DNA of 64,000 nucleotides from Cryptomeria japonica (taxonomy: Eukaryota > Streptophyta > Pinopsida > Cupressales > Cupressaceae), in the NCBI RefSeq assembly GCF_030272615.1, contig NC_081411.1:39070640-39134639 (forward strand), read 5' to 3'. The position numbers and the translations under genes were made by a program. Positions 42,641-54,705 of the stretch are shown one piece after another. The notes beneath the pieces are model-generated. The model worked only from the letters and a program-made list of their open reading frames with translations. It did not search any database and had not been told where the DNA came from. Each line of letters opens with the position of its first letter. The stretch's first letter is position 1.

Positions 42641-43660
42641 TCCACCTTCCTCCATTATGGATAGTGATGCTAGTGATTCCGATGATGAGACTCCTTCAAC
42701 TTTGACTCACAGGGCTGCCCCTCTGCAGGGTCCACTTGCAGTTGAGGAGCTTCATTATCCACCTCCACCTAGACCTCGTTGGGCTCGACAGATACTTGAG
42801 TCCGTAGGTTCTCTTGTTGGGGATCCTTCAAATACATGGAGGACTCGATCACAGCATCAGGATCTTCCACATGCATTAATTGCTACTGCTTCCAATCCAC
42901 AAACATTTCGGGAAGCCTCAGGTGTTCCTAAGTGGGACCAAGCTATGGAGGAAGAGTATAGTTCCTTGATGAGGAACAACACATGGGATTTAGTCCATCT
43001 CCCTAAGGGGAGAAAGATGGTTCAATGTACGTGGATCTATCGGACCAAGTTTGCAACAGATGGGAGTGTGGATAATTATAAGGCTCGGCTTGTTGCGAAA
43101 GGTTTCTCACAAGTAGCAGGTGTTGACTATACTGAGACCTTTGCGCCCATAGCCAAGATGAACTCCATTCGCTTGACCCTTGCTATTGCTACAACTCACG
43201 GTTGGGTTGTACATCAGATGGATGTGAAGAGTGTTTTTCTTCATGGTGATCTTGATAAGGAGATTTATATGGAACAGCCACAGGGTTTCATCTAGGATAC
43301 TTCCTTGGTTTGCAGACTAAGGAAATCTCTCTATGGCCTTAAGCAACCCCCAAGGCTTGGTACACCAAGATGGATTCCTTTCTTCTCTTAGCAAGGTTCA
43401 CCAAGTTTCATTCTGATCTGAATGTCTACATCTTGTAACAGGATGACTCTCACTTGATACTTGTGCTCTATGTTGATGATTTGATCATTATAGGGAGTAC
43501 CGCATCCATCATTAGCAGGGTCAAATCTACTTTGCATGACAGATTTGCTATGACTAACTTGGGTCTTTTGCACTACTTTCTTGGGATCGAGATTTCACAA
43601 TCACCTTCCGTGATTACACTTTTGTAGCCCAAGTATTCTCTTAATCTACTTGCACGCTTT
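42641..43660 (+). pseudogene. Copia-5 reverse transcriptase
   Basis: A Pro/Ser-rich hinge leads to 'NNTWDLVHLPKGRKMVQCTW', 'ARLVAKGFSQVAGVDYTETF' and 'HQMDVKSVFLHGDLDKEIYM', with a TAG at 43293. A frameshift near 43350 follows 'SLYGLKQPP'. The catalytic 'LYVDDLIIIGST' (about 43466-43500) is intact in the shifted frame. Confidence 0.93.
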
Positions 43661-43663
43661 CAT

Positions 43664-44400
43664 ATGGCTGATTGTAAGCCTGCACCAACTCCCTTTCTTT
43701 CAGGTGTCAAGCTTGAGGCTCATTGTTCTTCTCCACAAGTTGATGCCACTTTGTATCGTCAGCTTGTGGGTAGTCTCATCTACTTGACTCATACACGCCC
43801 TGATATTTCATTTGTAGTTGGCATGGTTTCCCGCTTCAAGCAGGAACCACGTGAGCTTCATTGGAAAGCTGCCAAATGCATCCTTCATTACATCCAGGTT
43901 ACACATCACTTTGGGATTCACTATGCAATAGGCAAAAGACTTCTCTTGGCTGGTTACACTAACTTTGATTGGGCTAGCGATCTTGATGATCGTAAGTTTA
44001 CTTTAGGTTACAATTTTCACCTTGGTTAAGGCCCCATTTGTTGGCAAAGCAAGAAGCAACATGTTATTGCTCTCTCTTTGACTGAGGTTGAGTATTGAGG
44101 TGTTGTTAACGCAACGATTGAGACCATTTGGCTTCAGCAGATTCTCACAGAGTTTGGGTTCACCACTTCACAACTGATAGTTCTACATTACGACAATTAG
44201 AGTGCTATTGCAATCTCGAAGAACCCGGTCTAGCACCAACAAACCAAACACATTGAGATTCATATGCACTATATCTGAGAGTTGATTCAAGAGCAGGTCA
44301 TTGATTTGCAGTATTGTCCTACAATGGAGCAGGTTGCTGACATATTCACCAAACCTTTCACCGAGAGTAAGTTCCAGCAATTGCAAGCTCTCTTGGGGGT
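43664..44400 (+). pseudogene. Copia-5 RNase H
   Basis: 'VDATLYRQLVGSLIYLTHTR' and 'YTNFDWASDLDDRKFTLGYN' (43664-44029). After a TAA come 'LTEVEY', 'HYDN' and finally 'QVADIFTKPFTESKFQQLQA' at 44330-44390, with at least five stops. This is the most damaged part of pol. 44400-44690 is the 3' untranslated part. Confidence 0.9.
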
Positions 44401-44688
44401 GTGGGATGTGTCATTAGGGGGGTCAGCTGACTTCTCTTTCCTCTCTTAGGGGGGGGACTTTTTCCTCTTTGAGGTTTTGTCCTTCTTCTTTGAGAGTCTT
44501 TTGTACATTCATCTCTCTTTTGAGGGGGAGTTTTTTCCCACTAGGTATTCTCCCTTTCTATGTTTATGAGAGATTGCATTGCATAGTTTTGCTTGCATTT
44601 GCACTTTGTACATGGGTACCTATCATGGCCTCATAGCTGGGACCCATCTTGCATTGTTGAATTGAGTCTTCATTCCCCTAAGTTGTAC

Positions 44689-44699
44689 TTAAGGGGGGG
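44689..44699 (+). promoter_or_regulatory. Copia-5 polypurine tract
   Basis: ttaaggggggg directly before the 3' LTR. Confidence 0.9.
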
Positions 44700-45149
44700 T
44701 GTTGGTGTAAATAAATATTCAACATGGATATTATTACACTTTACTTAAGTTAACTTAGGATAATGCATCTCTTCGTAGTTTGGATTTGAGACACTTAGGG
44801 AAGTGTGCACATAGGGATAGAGCTTGTAGGAGAAATTCCACCTTTTGTTGTCTTATTTTGTTGTTACAATCCACATTCGGTGGGTCATCCACCTCATGTG
44901 AAATATTATATTATTTCTCCTACCTATCCCTAGTATTTCTTACCTACCCTTGTTTCTCATTGAGCCACATGTCATGATTGTGTGCTCGTACATCCATATG
45001 AACTTGCCTATATAAGTAGGCCTATATTCATTGTATTGGTGAATCCAGTTGATCATTTGCATATTGATGAGAATACAGTTTGTTCTTGTCATTCTTTTGT
45101 CTCTATTTTATACTTTTCATTGTGCCCTTGATCTTGGCAAAATCTCACA
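44700..45149 (+). repeat. Copia-5 3' LTR
   Basis: 450 bp, TGTTGGTG...TCTCACA; TATA box at 45008-45016. Confidence 0.96.
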
Positions 45150-45154
45150 GTTTG
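45150..45154. repeat. Copia-5 target-site duplication, right copy
   Basis: gtttg, as at 38854-38858. Confidence 0.93.
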
Positions 45155-46745
45155 TTTAATTTAATAATCTAAGTTAGCTTTATAGGATCCTATCTTGGAT
45201 CTACACCACCTTACCCTATCCATTTTATTGGTTGGCACAATGATCCTCTCCCTTAGTAAAACATTGAGGTTCTCTTTTTGTTCTCTTGGTGCTTCTATTT
45301 CCTCTAGTGATCTCCACTACCATTGGCTTATACTGTCCTTTAGGACTATTGATCCATAATCATTCACTTTTGTGCCCCAAACTTGAATAGTCTCTCTTTT
45401 AATCTCCTCCATGTTAGGCTAGTCAGCAAGAGTGTTGTAGTTATTCTACGAGTCAGTCTAAATGGAATCTTTTTGTCCATTGTCAATCTCCCATGCTACA
45501 TACCTTGTTATTATGTCTCTGCATTCCAAGATATAGTTACAAATATCCATTCCTCTTGGGGGATCCAATATTATCAAAAAATTTGCGATGTCATCAATAT
45601 CTAAATACCCCCTTCTCAAATATCTAACCCATTTCTAATCACCATTACAATATAGATTCCAAACCAATTTGGCCCCCAGTGCTAGGTTATGATAGCTAAT
45701 TGTCTTATACCTGTACCCCTAGCTAACTTTGGAGTACATAATTTATCCCAAGCAAACAAAGGGATTTTTTTTCTCCCACTCATTTCACTCCAAAAGAATC
45801 CTATGGTTTTGTTTAATTCCTCCTCTACTACCATTGGAATTTTTAAACAAGACGTTGAGTAGACTAGTATTGCTGATAGAACTACCTTAATCATTAGTTA
45901 TTTTCCAACTAAGTTCAAGCCATTTTCTTCTCCAAGTTTCCATTTTGTCTTAACATCTACTAACTAGATTTTCCTTGCAAGCTATTTTATTAATTCTAGA
46001 AAATAATGGTGTTCCCAAAAGTTTCCCAGGAAAACTTGTGACTTTTAAATTTAAAATTTTAGTTAATACTTTTTGAAGGCTAGGCTAAGTATTTAAAAGA
46101 GAACTTATTATTTATTCTAATTGTTTTTTTGTCTTGAAGCTTTACAATATCTATTTAGAAGGCTTTTGATATTCCTTACTTCACCTCTACTAGATTCACC
46201 AAATAACATTGTATCCTTTGTAAATGGTTCATGTGTCATAGGCTCCATACTTTCCGCCACATTTATCCCATGCCATCCTCCAAAACACTTTAACTTGTTA
46301 ATGTATCTCCCTAAAAATTCTACCATGATAATGAAAAGAAAGGGGGAGATTGGATCACCTTGTCTAATACCTCTTTTCATGTTGAAGAAACCATGGGTAG
46401 CTTCATTCATAACTACTAAAAATCTGGGGTTTGAGATACAACTATTTATCCACTCTATCCATTCTATGCTAAATAAAAATTTCCACAACACTTTACAAAG
46501 AAAACCCCTATCCACTGAGTCATATGCTTTGAGGATATCAAGTTTTAATATCATACTTGCTTGTCTAGTTTTCCTTTCCGAGTGGATTGCTTCATGGCTA
46601 TTATGATTCCTTCAACAATTGATCTCCTCAAGGAAAATGCACCATGTTCTTCTCAAATAATTGTACTCAACTCTGCCTTCAATTTGTTTGCAATGATTTC
46701 AGATATTATCTTATAAGTTGTATTGCATAAGCCAATCAGTTTATA
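45155..46745 (-). mobile_element. L1-2, right (5') part: reverse transcriptase remnant
   Basis: The minus strand has 'LIGLCNTTYKIISEIIANKL' (about 46680-46740), 'LKLDILKAYDSVDRGFLCKV', 'KRGIRQGDPISPFLF' and 'FTKDTMLFGESS' (46554-46117), where the FADD box is damaged. Next is the connector 'KKIPLFAWDKLCTPK' (45894-45682). It begins inside RT, so the LINE is 5' truncated at about 46745. Its 3' continuation is 38000-38858. Confidence 0.88.
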
Positions 46746-48289
46746 TTATTTTTTATAATTATTAATTGTTATAGTAAAATATAAATGTGATATCTGATGT
46801 TGACTTGTTAACTATTTTACCCAATACTTAAAAATTAGAAATTATGTATAGAAAAGTGATCAGAAAATTGGAAGAAAATTTTGATAGAAACTTGAGATGA
46901 TGTAAATAATCTTGTGCTCATTATCCTATTAGTAACAATATCTTATTATGTAATTAGTCCTTGATAAAACCATGACATAGACGTGTATTATTTAAGAATA
47001 CATTGTGCAATCTAGTTCACTTAATCTAAACTAGTTTTTTATTGATAAAAAGATTAGGATGCATTACACATCACCTTCTAACTTACCTCTAAAAATGGTT
47101 TGCATTGAAAATTATAATGGGGGTACATTCAAGGTAAGAAAAGAAGATTTGGTTTACAAGATCACAATAATATTATACAATAGGTACTTGATGAATTCAT
47201 GTAGATGTGGAGATGAGCCTTGAATGTAATTGTGAATTTAATGTAGCTTTTGGAAAGTGGGCAACAAGGGAACCCACTTAGACACTCTAGAAGCAAGTAG
47301 AATCAAAGAAGAAAACTCAGTAGCCTAAGTAGAAGTAGATGCATCCTAACTAAACAAAGAACACCCCTACTACTAAATAAAGAAGGTAAATAACTAGGTG
47401 AACCTTCCAAGGAAAGAAGGCCTCACCCACTCAAAACCAAACCAAAATTCAAATAGAAGAGTGGGAAGAGAAAAGAAATCCAAATCTTCCATGGCATAAA
47501 ATGCATGCACAAAGCCCATGAGAAATTTGTCAAGACATCCACTAATGAGCATCTATCAAGAACTAATAGGAAACCTGCATAAATTACTAGATTTGAAAGA
47601 GGATCCATAAAAACTATCATCATACAGAAGGGTAGAGTTAAAAAAAATAGTTCTATCAACAAACAACCATAATAGGACTATGTAAAAAATGCAGAAAACC
47701 TATCTCAAAAAAATCCAACATATGTGATCAAGGGGCTCTGAAATGCATGAGAAAGTTCAATGAAATAAAAAGGAAACACTCCACAATATGCAATAATCAA
47801 GCAAAAGGTATAGGGAACCCACACTAAATGAAGGTAAGCTAAGTATACCAAAAATAACCAAGGTACTATTTCACAAACAGCATTATAGAGTATGGTACAC
47901 TCATTACAAGACTCGGGAGGGTTGTTTAGTGGAAGGTATCAAAAATATAGGCTGATGGCATTTTCAATTAGTCATTCGATAAGAGAAAATAAATAATGAT
48001 AGTTTGATGCATTACAAATGTATGATCCATAAATTCATTAAATACTTCATCCTAATCACTTTCAACCATGTCCCGAGAGTTAATAATAATATTTTTTTTG
48101 CCATGGCTACTATTGTATCTCTCTTGGATATAACTCTACTCATTGTGAGCTCTTGGTGCAAGAACTCTTGATTCCTACCTACTATGTCCCTCAAACAAAA
48201 TGTGTATGAAAAATAGTTGGTCTTGATTCTCCCTGGTATGGGGACATATACACCTACCTTCACAACAACACACTTTCATACAACATCTC
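46746..48289. other. Unassigned intergenic stretch
   Basis: AT-rich, no coherent coding region. 'ttttttattgataaaaag' at 47035-47052 resembles an inverted plant LINE tail (compare 27880-27892) and may mark another minus-strand LINE 3' end; no protein support. Confidence 0.4.
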
Positions 48290-48755
48290 AAACAATGAAA
48301 GTAAAAACTTTATTTGACAACCAGCTTATTATGTCACCATTGTTACTACCTTATATCAAATAGGTCTAAATGGTACTCTCCTTAGATGTCTAAAGCTTGA
48401 TGAGGTATAAACAACGTTAAAATTGGTACATGAGGTTTTATGTGTGGCTCACTCTAGTTTCCCAACCCTAATATAGAAACATGTAAGGATTGGATACTAC
48501 TAGAGAAAGTTGCCTATCATTTTGTGAATAAATGTAAGCAATGTGAAATACATGGAGACTTGATATGTGCGCATACTTATGATTTACAAATGTTTTCTAT
48601 ACTTTGGCCCATTTGTCAATGTGGACATGACCATATTGGTAAGATTCATACCCCTTCTTCTAATGGTCACAAATTAATTATCACTAGAACTAAGTAGTTT
48701 ACAAAGAAGATTGAAGTTGTTCCCTTTATACATGATACTATGAAGAAAAAAGGAC
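48290..48755 (+). pseudogene. Gypsy-2 integrase fragment
   Basis: The plus strand reads 'TLYQIGLNGTLLRCLKLDEV', then 'LVHEVLCVAHSS', and in another frame the 'CKQCEIHGDL' zinc half and 'IGKIHTPSSNGHKL'. This parallels Gypsy-1 integrase (18330-18660) block for block. Only ~465 bases remain, with stops. It abuts copia sequence at about 48770. Confidence 0.75.
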
Positions 48756-48769
48756 AAGGAGCCTAGTTG

Positions 48770-50489
48770 AGATATATGATGCACCTCATGCACTCTCAGC
48801 TACTGAACCTATCATTCCTATGCACGCTTATGTGGTTCTAGGATCTGACCCTCAAACTTATGCAAAAGCTGCAGAGAATCCTCTATGGGAAGCAGCCATG
48901 GATGAGGAGTACAACTCCCTCACTATGAACCAAACTTCCAAGCCTTGGTTCAACTTTCTTCCCATCGCAAGCTTGTCAGATGTAAGTAGGTATATAGGAC
49001 AAAGAAAGCAAAAAATGGACGTCCAAGCAAATAAAAATCAAGTTTGGTAGCCAAAATATTTCAACAAGTTCATGGCATCAACTATGACAAGACTTTTGCT
49101 CCTATGGTAAAAATGGGCTCCATTAGGTTGGTTCTTGCCATTGCAAAAACAATAAGGTGGGAGGTTCACCATATAGATGTGAAGAATGCATTTCTTCATG
49201 GTGATCTTGAGGAAGAAATCTACATGGAGTAGCCACAAGGCATGTACAAAATTCCCCTTTAGTATGCAAACTCAAGAAGTCACTCTATGGCCTCAAGAAG
49301 ACACCTAGTGCATGGTATGATAAAATGGACGTATATCTTCTATCTCAAAGTTTCATATGATGTAAATCGGGTCCAAATATTTATATGATAAGAAAATTTG
49401 ACTTTTTGTTGATCATAGTGCTTTATATAGATGATCTGCTAATAATAGGTAGTTCAACCACAACCATTACTGCAATTAAAATTGGTTTGCATGACAGATT
49501 TTTTATGATAGACATGGGTCTCGTACACTTGTTTTTATTGACTTGAAATCAGCCAAAATGAATCAGGAATCACAATTGCTCAATCCAAGTATGCTAGAGA
49601 TCTCCTAGTTCGATTTCACATGATTGACTACAAGCCATCAGCTACACCTTTCCTACCAGGGGTAAAGATTAAGGATGGCAAGGATGTGCCATTGGTTGAT
49701 TTCACAATATTGTCAACTTCTGGGGAGTCTTCTTCATCTCACTCACTCTCATCCAAATCTCTCATATGTAGTGGGGGATATTTCTAGATACATTCAGGAG
49801 CCACATGAGCAAGATTAGAAAATTTCCAAGCGTATACTTCGATATATTCAAGGTACCATTAGCTATGGGATTCATTATTTAGTAGGATGTACTTTGGATC
49901 TAATTGGCTACACTGATTCTAAATGGGCTATTGATAGCATTGAATGTAAGTCCACTACGGGACATGTTCTTAGATTGGGATCCAACCCCATTTGTTGTTC
50001 AAGCAAGAAGCAATTTGTCATTGCTTTATCATTAGAAAAAGCCGAATATAGAGGTGCAGTCAATGTTACTGTTTAATATATTTTGCTACAAAACAACCTA
50101 ACTAAGCTTAGTATTATTTTACATCTTCTAACTATCATTTGGTGTGACAATCAAAGTATATTGGAGTTTTGTAGAGATCTAGATAGTGACAACAAACCAA
50201 ACACATTGAGAATCACATGCACTATGTTCGAGGATTGATCCATGATGGTGTCATTCATTTGAAGTATTGTCCCATGTGTGAACATGTTGCCAGCATCTTC
50301 ATGAAGACTTTCACTAAGTAGAAGTTTCACATTCTGTGAGATCTTCTTGGAGTAAAGGGTACTGTAGCATACAAGCTGCCATGCACTATTAGTGTATAGT
50401 TTGGGGGGAGGTGGGTTTGTTCACATCAGGTTTTCCCTCCTTCCTCTTTCCTTCTTTTGGCTTTAGTCTCCTTAGTTATACTTAAGGGG
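48770..50489 (+). pseudogene. Copia-6 reverse transcriptase/RNase H remnant
   Basis: 'NPLWEAAMDEEYNSL' (48870), 'FAPMVKMGSIRLVLAIAKTI' and 'HHIDVKNAFLHGDLEEEIYM' (49044-49232), 'LKKSLYGLKKTPSAWYDKMD' (about 49265), the box 'LYIDDLLIIGSS' (49420-49455) and RNase H 'YTDSKWAIDSIECKSTTGHV' (49905). The tail 'cttaaggggggttgtcggca' at 50483 is a purine tract plus possible LTR start. It resembles Copia-5 throughout and is peppered with stops and shifts; gag, protease and integrase are absent. Confidence 0.87.
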
Positions 50490-53099
50490 GGTTGTCGGCA
50501 CAATCTTCAAACAAAACGTGTTTCCTTACTTTATGAAGCTTCTCTATCCATCCTTTATGTATGCTTTTGGCATACTTTATTGTCGTAATTTGAAATTTGT
50601 TGTTGCTCCTACTTTTCTTCTTTTTTTTTCTTGACGGAGATTTTATATACTTTATAATTCATTTGTAAATTAAAATGATATAATTTTTATCCTTCTTGTT
50701 CTCAATTTTTTTTTTTCTGTTAACCTTTAACTGTTCTTTTTTTGGCTTAGCTAAATCATACTATATTATACAGATTTAGTTAAAATTTTACAATAGTTTG
50801 TCAAAGAAACATCATGTTGTCTATTCTTCCACACTTGCACATTATCGTGTTAAACTGTTCACATGCTTATTTAATGCATCCACATTTAGTGCACTTGCCA
50901 ACCATGGAATTTGCATTGCAGTAGTTGGAATCAAGTTTCCGGTTACATTCTTCTAAACAAACTCATTCTACGGCATATTCTGGATAGTTACAGTAGTTAC
51001 ATTTCTTTCACCATGGAAAGTTTAGTGGGACTTCACAACCTAGATTGGTCACTTTTTAAAATTACACTCAACACCAATGCACATTTAATTTCCCTCTATT
51101 TCGGAGCTTTGAATAAATTTGTTAACATACACTAAAATGCTGCTCAAGTATCATAACAAACTATGGGATCGTTGCCTTCATAACAGTTACTCCATCTCAA
51201 CTATGCTTCATATCTTGCATAAGTATCAGCCAAAGCATTCCTATATCAATATCTGTCGAAAATCTCGACTTTTTTAATACCTTGGTGATGTCCTTACGCT
51301 TTCTCAATACTCTTTCTATTGGTGCAGACAGAGAAGATGTGGGCCAATGTTGTAGAATTCAGCTTTACGCCTACCAATTATATTTTTTCGAAAATTGTTG
51401 AAACTATTTTCATAAACCCACTAGTACATAACCTCCAATATTTACATTTCGCAAGATGATATCTCGTTGAAACGTTGATGGAGAGGTAGTCATTAAATCA
51501 ACTATAGGTAGTATGAAGGTGGTTGCCAAATAGTGTGAACTTGGCGATGACTTTGTTTACCTTTGATCAACCTTATGTATCGAATTAGTAGAGGACTGCC
51601 AATCAAATTTTTAATTGTCATTTTAGATGGAGTTATTAAGCTTGAAGTTGGCATTGAAACATAGGTTGAAAACTAAAGTGTAACCGTGAAAACTTTATTT
51701 CCCTTAATCGACAATGTTGGGTGACATCAATTTTATGGCGTGGACGGGAATATTGTGAAGCGAGAATATTGTGATGTGAGAATATTTTCTTTCCCTTCTA
51801 GTTAGTATGCATATTTTGGCAACTCAATTTTGACATACAGAAAAAAGGTTATTTAACATTCAAACTGGTGATAGAGACTTGAGTTCGAAAGTAAAACCCA
51901 AGTTGTTATAACGTCTTCTTTTCTTCTTTTCAACTCTTTCTTTGACATGAGGTTAATAGTGCAAGGAATTTGTTAGAAAAGTTTAAAAATTTGGCCAATT
52001 TAAAAAGTGGGCTAACACATTTCTAAGCACACTTCAACTAAATTTTGATCCTTAAGATAAATCTTATCTTTCTAATTGCACGGACACTTGTGCAAACCTT
52101 GGATGTAAGTGTGCCCATGGGACACCAATGCGTCCAAGGAGTGACAACATGCCTCATGAATGACACCATGTGGGGAAAATGCTAGATTGATAGTTGGTTG
52201 TCAATGTGCTAACTAGATGCCTCAACAATGTGATACCTTCTACATTAAAATAGGCATTAAATAAAGATACAATTGAAAATAATCATGTACTTTATCAAGT
52301 GGCTCACTACTCTCCACTGTGGACCAAGGTTCCTCCAAACATTGTAGCCAAAAATCTCATTTATGAGGCATCTTTTCTAAGACTCTATAGAATTATCAAC
52401 AAATATTCTCATCAAGAATAGTGGAAATGACCCCTAAGGAGCTCACTATTGGATTATATAGTGTCCCTTTTGCCCATCTTTCACAATAAACATACCTTGA
52501 TGTCCCCTACCTTCCTATTCTTCCACTCCTGAAAAAGAGATGTGTAGACATATATTTATCTCATCATCAAATTTTTCTTTCAACTCAATGATATTTTGTT
52601 AAGAATTCTTCTAACCATGGTTATTTCATCTATTTTTGGGAACTAACACATATTTGGATTTTGTAGACCTAGGATTTCATGCTAGACACTATAGATTTTT
52701 ATTGGATTCAAGCACTAGGAGCATTATCTAGATCTCCCTAGTCAATATCAACATCCCTTATAATATCTTTTTTGGGGCAATAAATGTGTAATTAGTATAC
52801 CCTCAATAATTAATATTTTGTTTTTTTTAACTACTTTAGTGTAGCCGATTTGTCCAATAATCAAATCACTAAACTAGAGGAAAAAAGTATTTTCACAAAT
52901 TGCACCATGTGCGAATTTATAATTATGCATTATGTTTCGTGCATTTATGAAAAAAAAACTATTATTAGGAGTTCATGATGCTAACCTCATAGTTAGAAAA
53001 TATGAAGAGTTAGTATCCCATGGTTTGATGTTTAGGAGGATTTGGTCAGCTCGAAGTGTGACACACTAATGTCCTAATAATTTTTGAGATTCAAATGAG
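50490..53099. other. Unassigned 2.6-kb stretch
   Basis: The first few hundred bases may be the 3' LTR of Copia-6, but no second copy allows delimitation. No ORF has recognisable content. A TATA-like 'ttatatagt' near 52455 could belong to another unpaired LTR; not supported further. Confidence 0.4.
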
Positions 53100-53104
53100 A
53101 ATAT
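53100..53104. repeat. Copia-7 target-site duplication, left copy
   Basis: aatat, identical to 58894-58898. Confidence 0.75.
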
Positions 53105-53452
53105 TTAAGGAGTGATGAACTCTAATCTAGGATCTACAACAACTATAAACCTTCACTTAGAGAAATATATTTCATCAGATATGATGAATGTATTGAGATA
53201 CATTGAGATATTGAGATAATAAATACATACAATGAGCTCTTCTTAAATAGGCAAGAACAAGTAGAGGAAGTGGACAAGGTTGAGAGATGTGTCTCAACCT
53301 GGAGGAAGTTGAGTTCAAGTGGAACTCAATAATATCCACTTCGAGGGTAGAGTCCAAATAGTACTCAACAATATCCATTTACTATATTAAATATTTTACC
53401 AAAGTTAAACTTAAGTAACATAGTAAATAGTAAAACACTATTTACTCCAACA
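53105..53452 (-). repeat. Copia-7 3' LTR
   Basis: 348 bp ending CTCCAACA on the plus strand, with a TATA-like motif on the minus strand at 53242-53250 (CTATTTAAG). It is about 55 bp longer than the partner because of indels (e.g. around 53335-53370). Confidence 0.88.
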
Positions 53453-53465
53453 CCCCCCCTTAAGT
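53453..53465 (-). promoter_or_regulatory. Copia-7 polypurine tract
   Basis: The minus strand reads CTTAAGGGGGGG next to the LTR start TGTTGGAG. Confidence 0.88.
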
Positions 53466-54145
53466 CCAACTTAGGGAGAAGATTATGATGCAAGATGAGT
53501 CTTGGATACTAGGCCATTTTTGGTACTCATATACAATGCAAATGCAATGGAGCACAATCTCTCATAAAGTAGAGAAAAGAAGAAAACCTTGTGGGACAGA
53601 ACTCCTCTCCAAAAAGACAGAAAATAGAACAGGTGCATGGATGGATGACTCAGTCATATTCCCCAAGGACTACATACATCATAAATATACAATCAAATAT
53701 CCTCCTATAGGAAGGAAGAAATGAGATGACATAGCCCCCCCATAATGGAGAAGCTCCAATGGCGATGTAGGATACTTGGAAGTAAAAGATGACCCAATTT
53801 CTACAAGCTACACATCTCCCCTTAGGAAGAAACAAATCCACCGAATGATGAAGAAGCCACTCCAAATCCAATTGAATGAAGGAGGAAGGAAATCTCCCAA
53901 TAAGAACCTCTTAAAATTGAGTAGGAGTCTACATGCATGAATAAGACTTCACATACTCATGAACAACTTTGACCAAGGAATACGACAAAGCAAATGTAGG
54001 AGAAAACTCATGAACATCAATCTCCAAAAATGAATCAACAATAGTGTCCAAACTATCATGAAAGAGGAGAGAAATCCCCTCAAGTATGTTGCCTAAATTT
54101 GTAAGATGAGACTCCATAAACAAGTTTGAAATACCTATCAAATAG
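53466..54145 (-). other. Copia-7 3' non-coding region at the pol deletion
   Basis: The part next to the LTR (53485-53570) matches, by eye, the 3' untranslated region of Copia-5 (about 44560-44670). The remainder (53600-54145) has no recognisable pol motif. The deletion of integrase-RT-RNase H therefore ends between here and 54146. Confidence 0.6.
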
Positions 54146-54700
54146 TCATCCCATATAGAAAGGATTTGGAACACTATGATAAACTTGCTGATTAGTAGCA
54201 CTCTCCAAATTGGAGTAAGCAAGTGTAGTAGGAGCAGGAAGTTTAATAGTAGGCTCAAGAACAACAAGGTTCAAATGACCAAAGTTCTCCTCACAAACAT
54301 GATTAACCCTTGGTGGAAGGGTATGAAGATCATCCAAAGGCACATCATTAGGAATAAAATGAGAAAATGAATACAATCTAGATGAATGATCCACTACACC
54401 TATAGCAATGATTTCTCTAGTCTACACATTTTTAATGAATACATGATCAGGGAATTAGGAGTAAACTCCACTATCTTACCTTGTGCACCATGAGTAATTT
54501 GATAAACTGAAAGTAGATTAGTGGTCAAGGAGGGTACATAAAGAACATCATTAAATGATCCCTCACCCATATCAAAAAAACTTTTCCCACAAACTTTCAT
54601 GTAGGTATTATTACCCATCAAAATATTAGGTGAGCTATAAGGCTCAAAAGTAGAAAACATGTCCATAAAAGATGCCATATGATGTGATGCACCTGAATGA
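54146..54700 (-). pseudogene. Copia-7 protease and pre-integrase stub
   Basis: The minus strand at about 54660-54715 gives 'LLHSGASHHMASFMDMFS', where His replaces the catalytic Asp of D-S-G and the preceding Trp codon is a stop. It continues 'VLYVPSLTTNLLSVYQITHG' (54678-54400) and 'SSRLYSFSHFIPND' with a decayed 'FGHLN' zinc half (54394-54146). Confidence 0.87.
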
Positions 54701-54705
54701 AGAAG

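Larger units (their letters stand above)
38859..45149 (+). mobile_element. Copia-5, structurally complete copia element in L1-2
   Basis: Two 450-bp LTRs, primer site, gag-pol in one intended frame, purine tract and perfect 5-bp target duplication. Side-by-side reading of the LTRs gives 14 substitutions and no indels (about 3%), so it is the youngest LTR insertion I can date here. At least four in-frame stops and one frameshift interrupt gag-pol, so it is now inactive. Confidence 0.97.
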
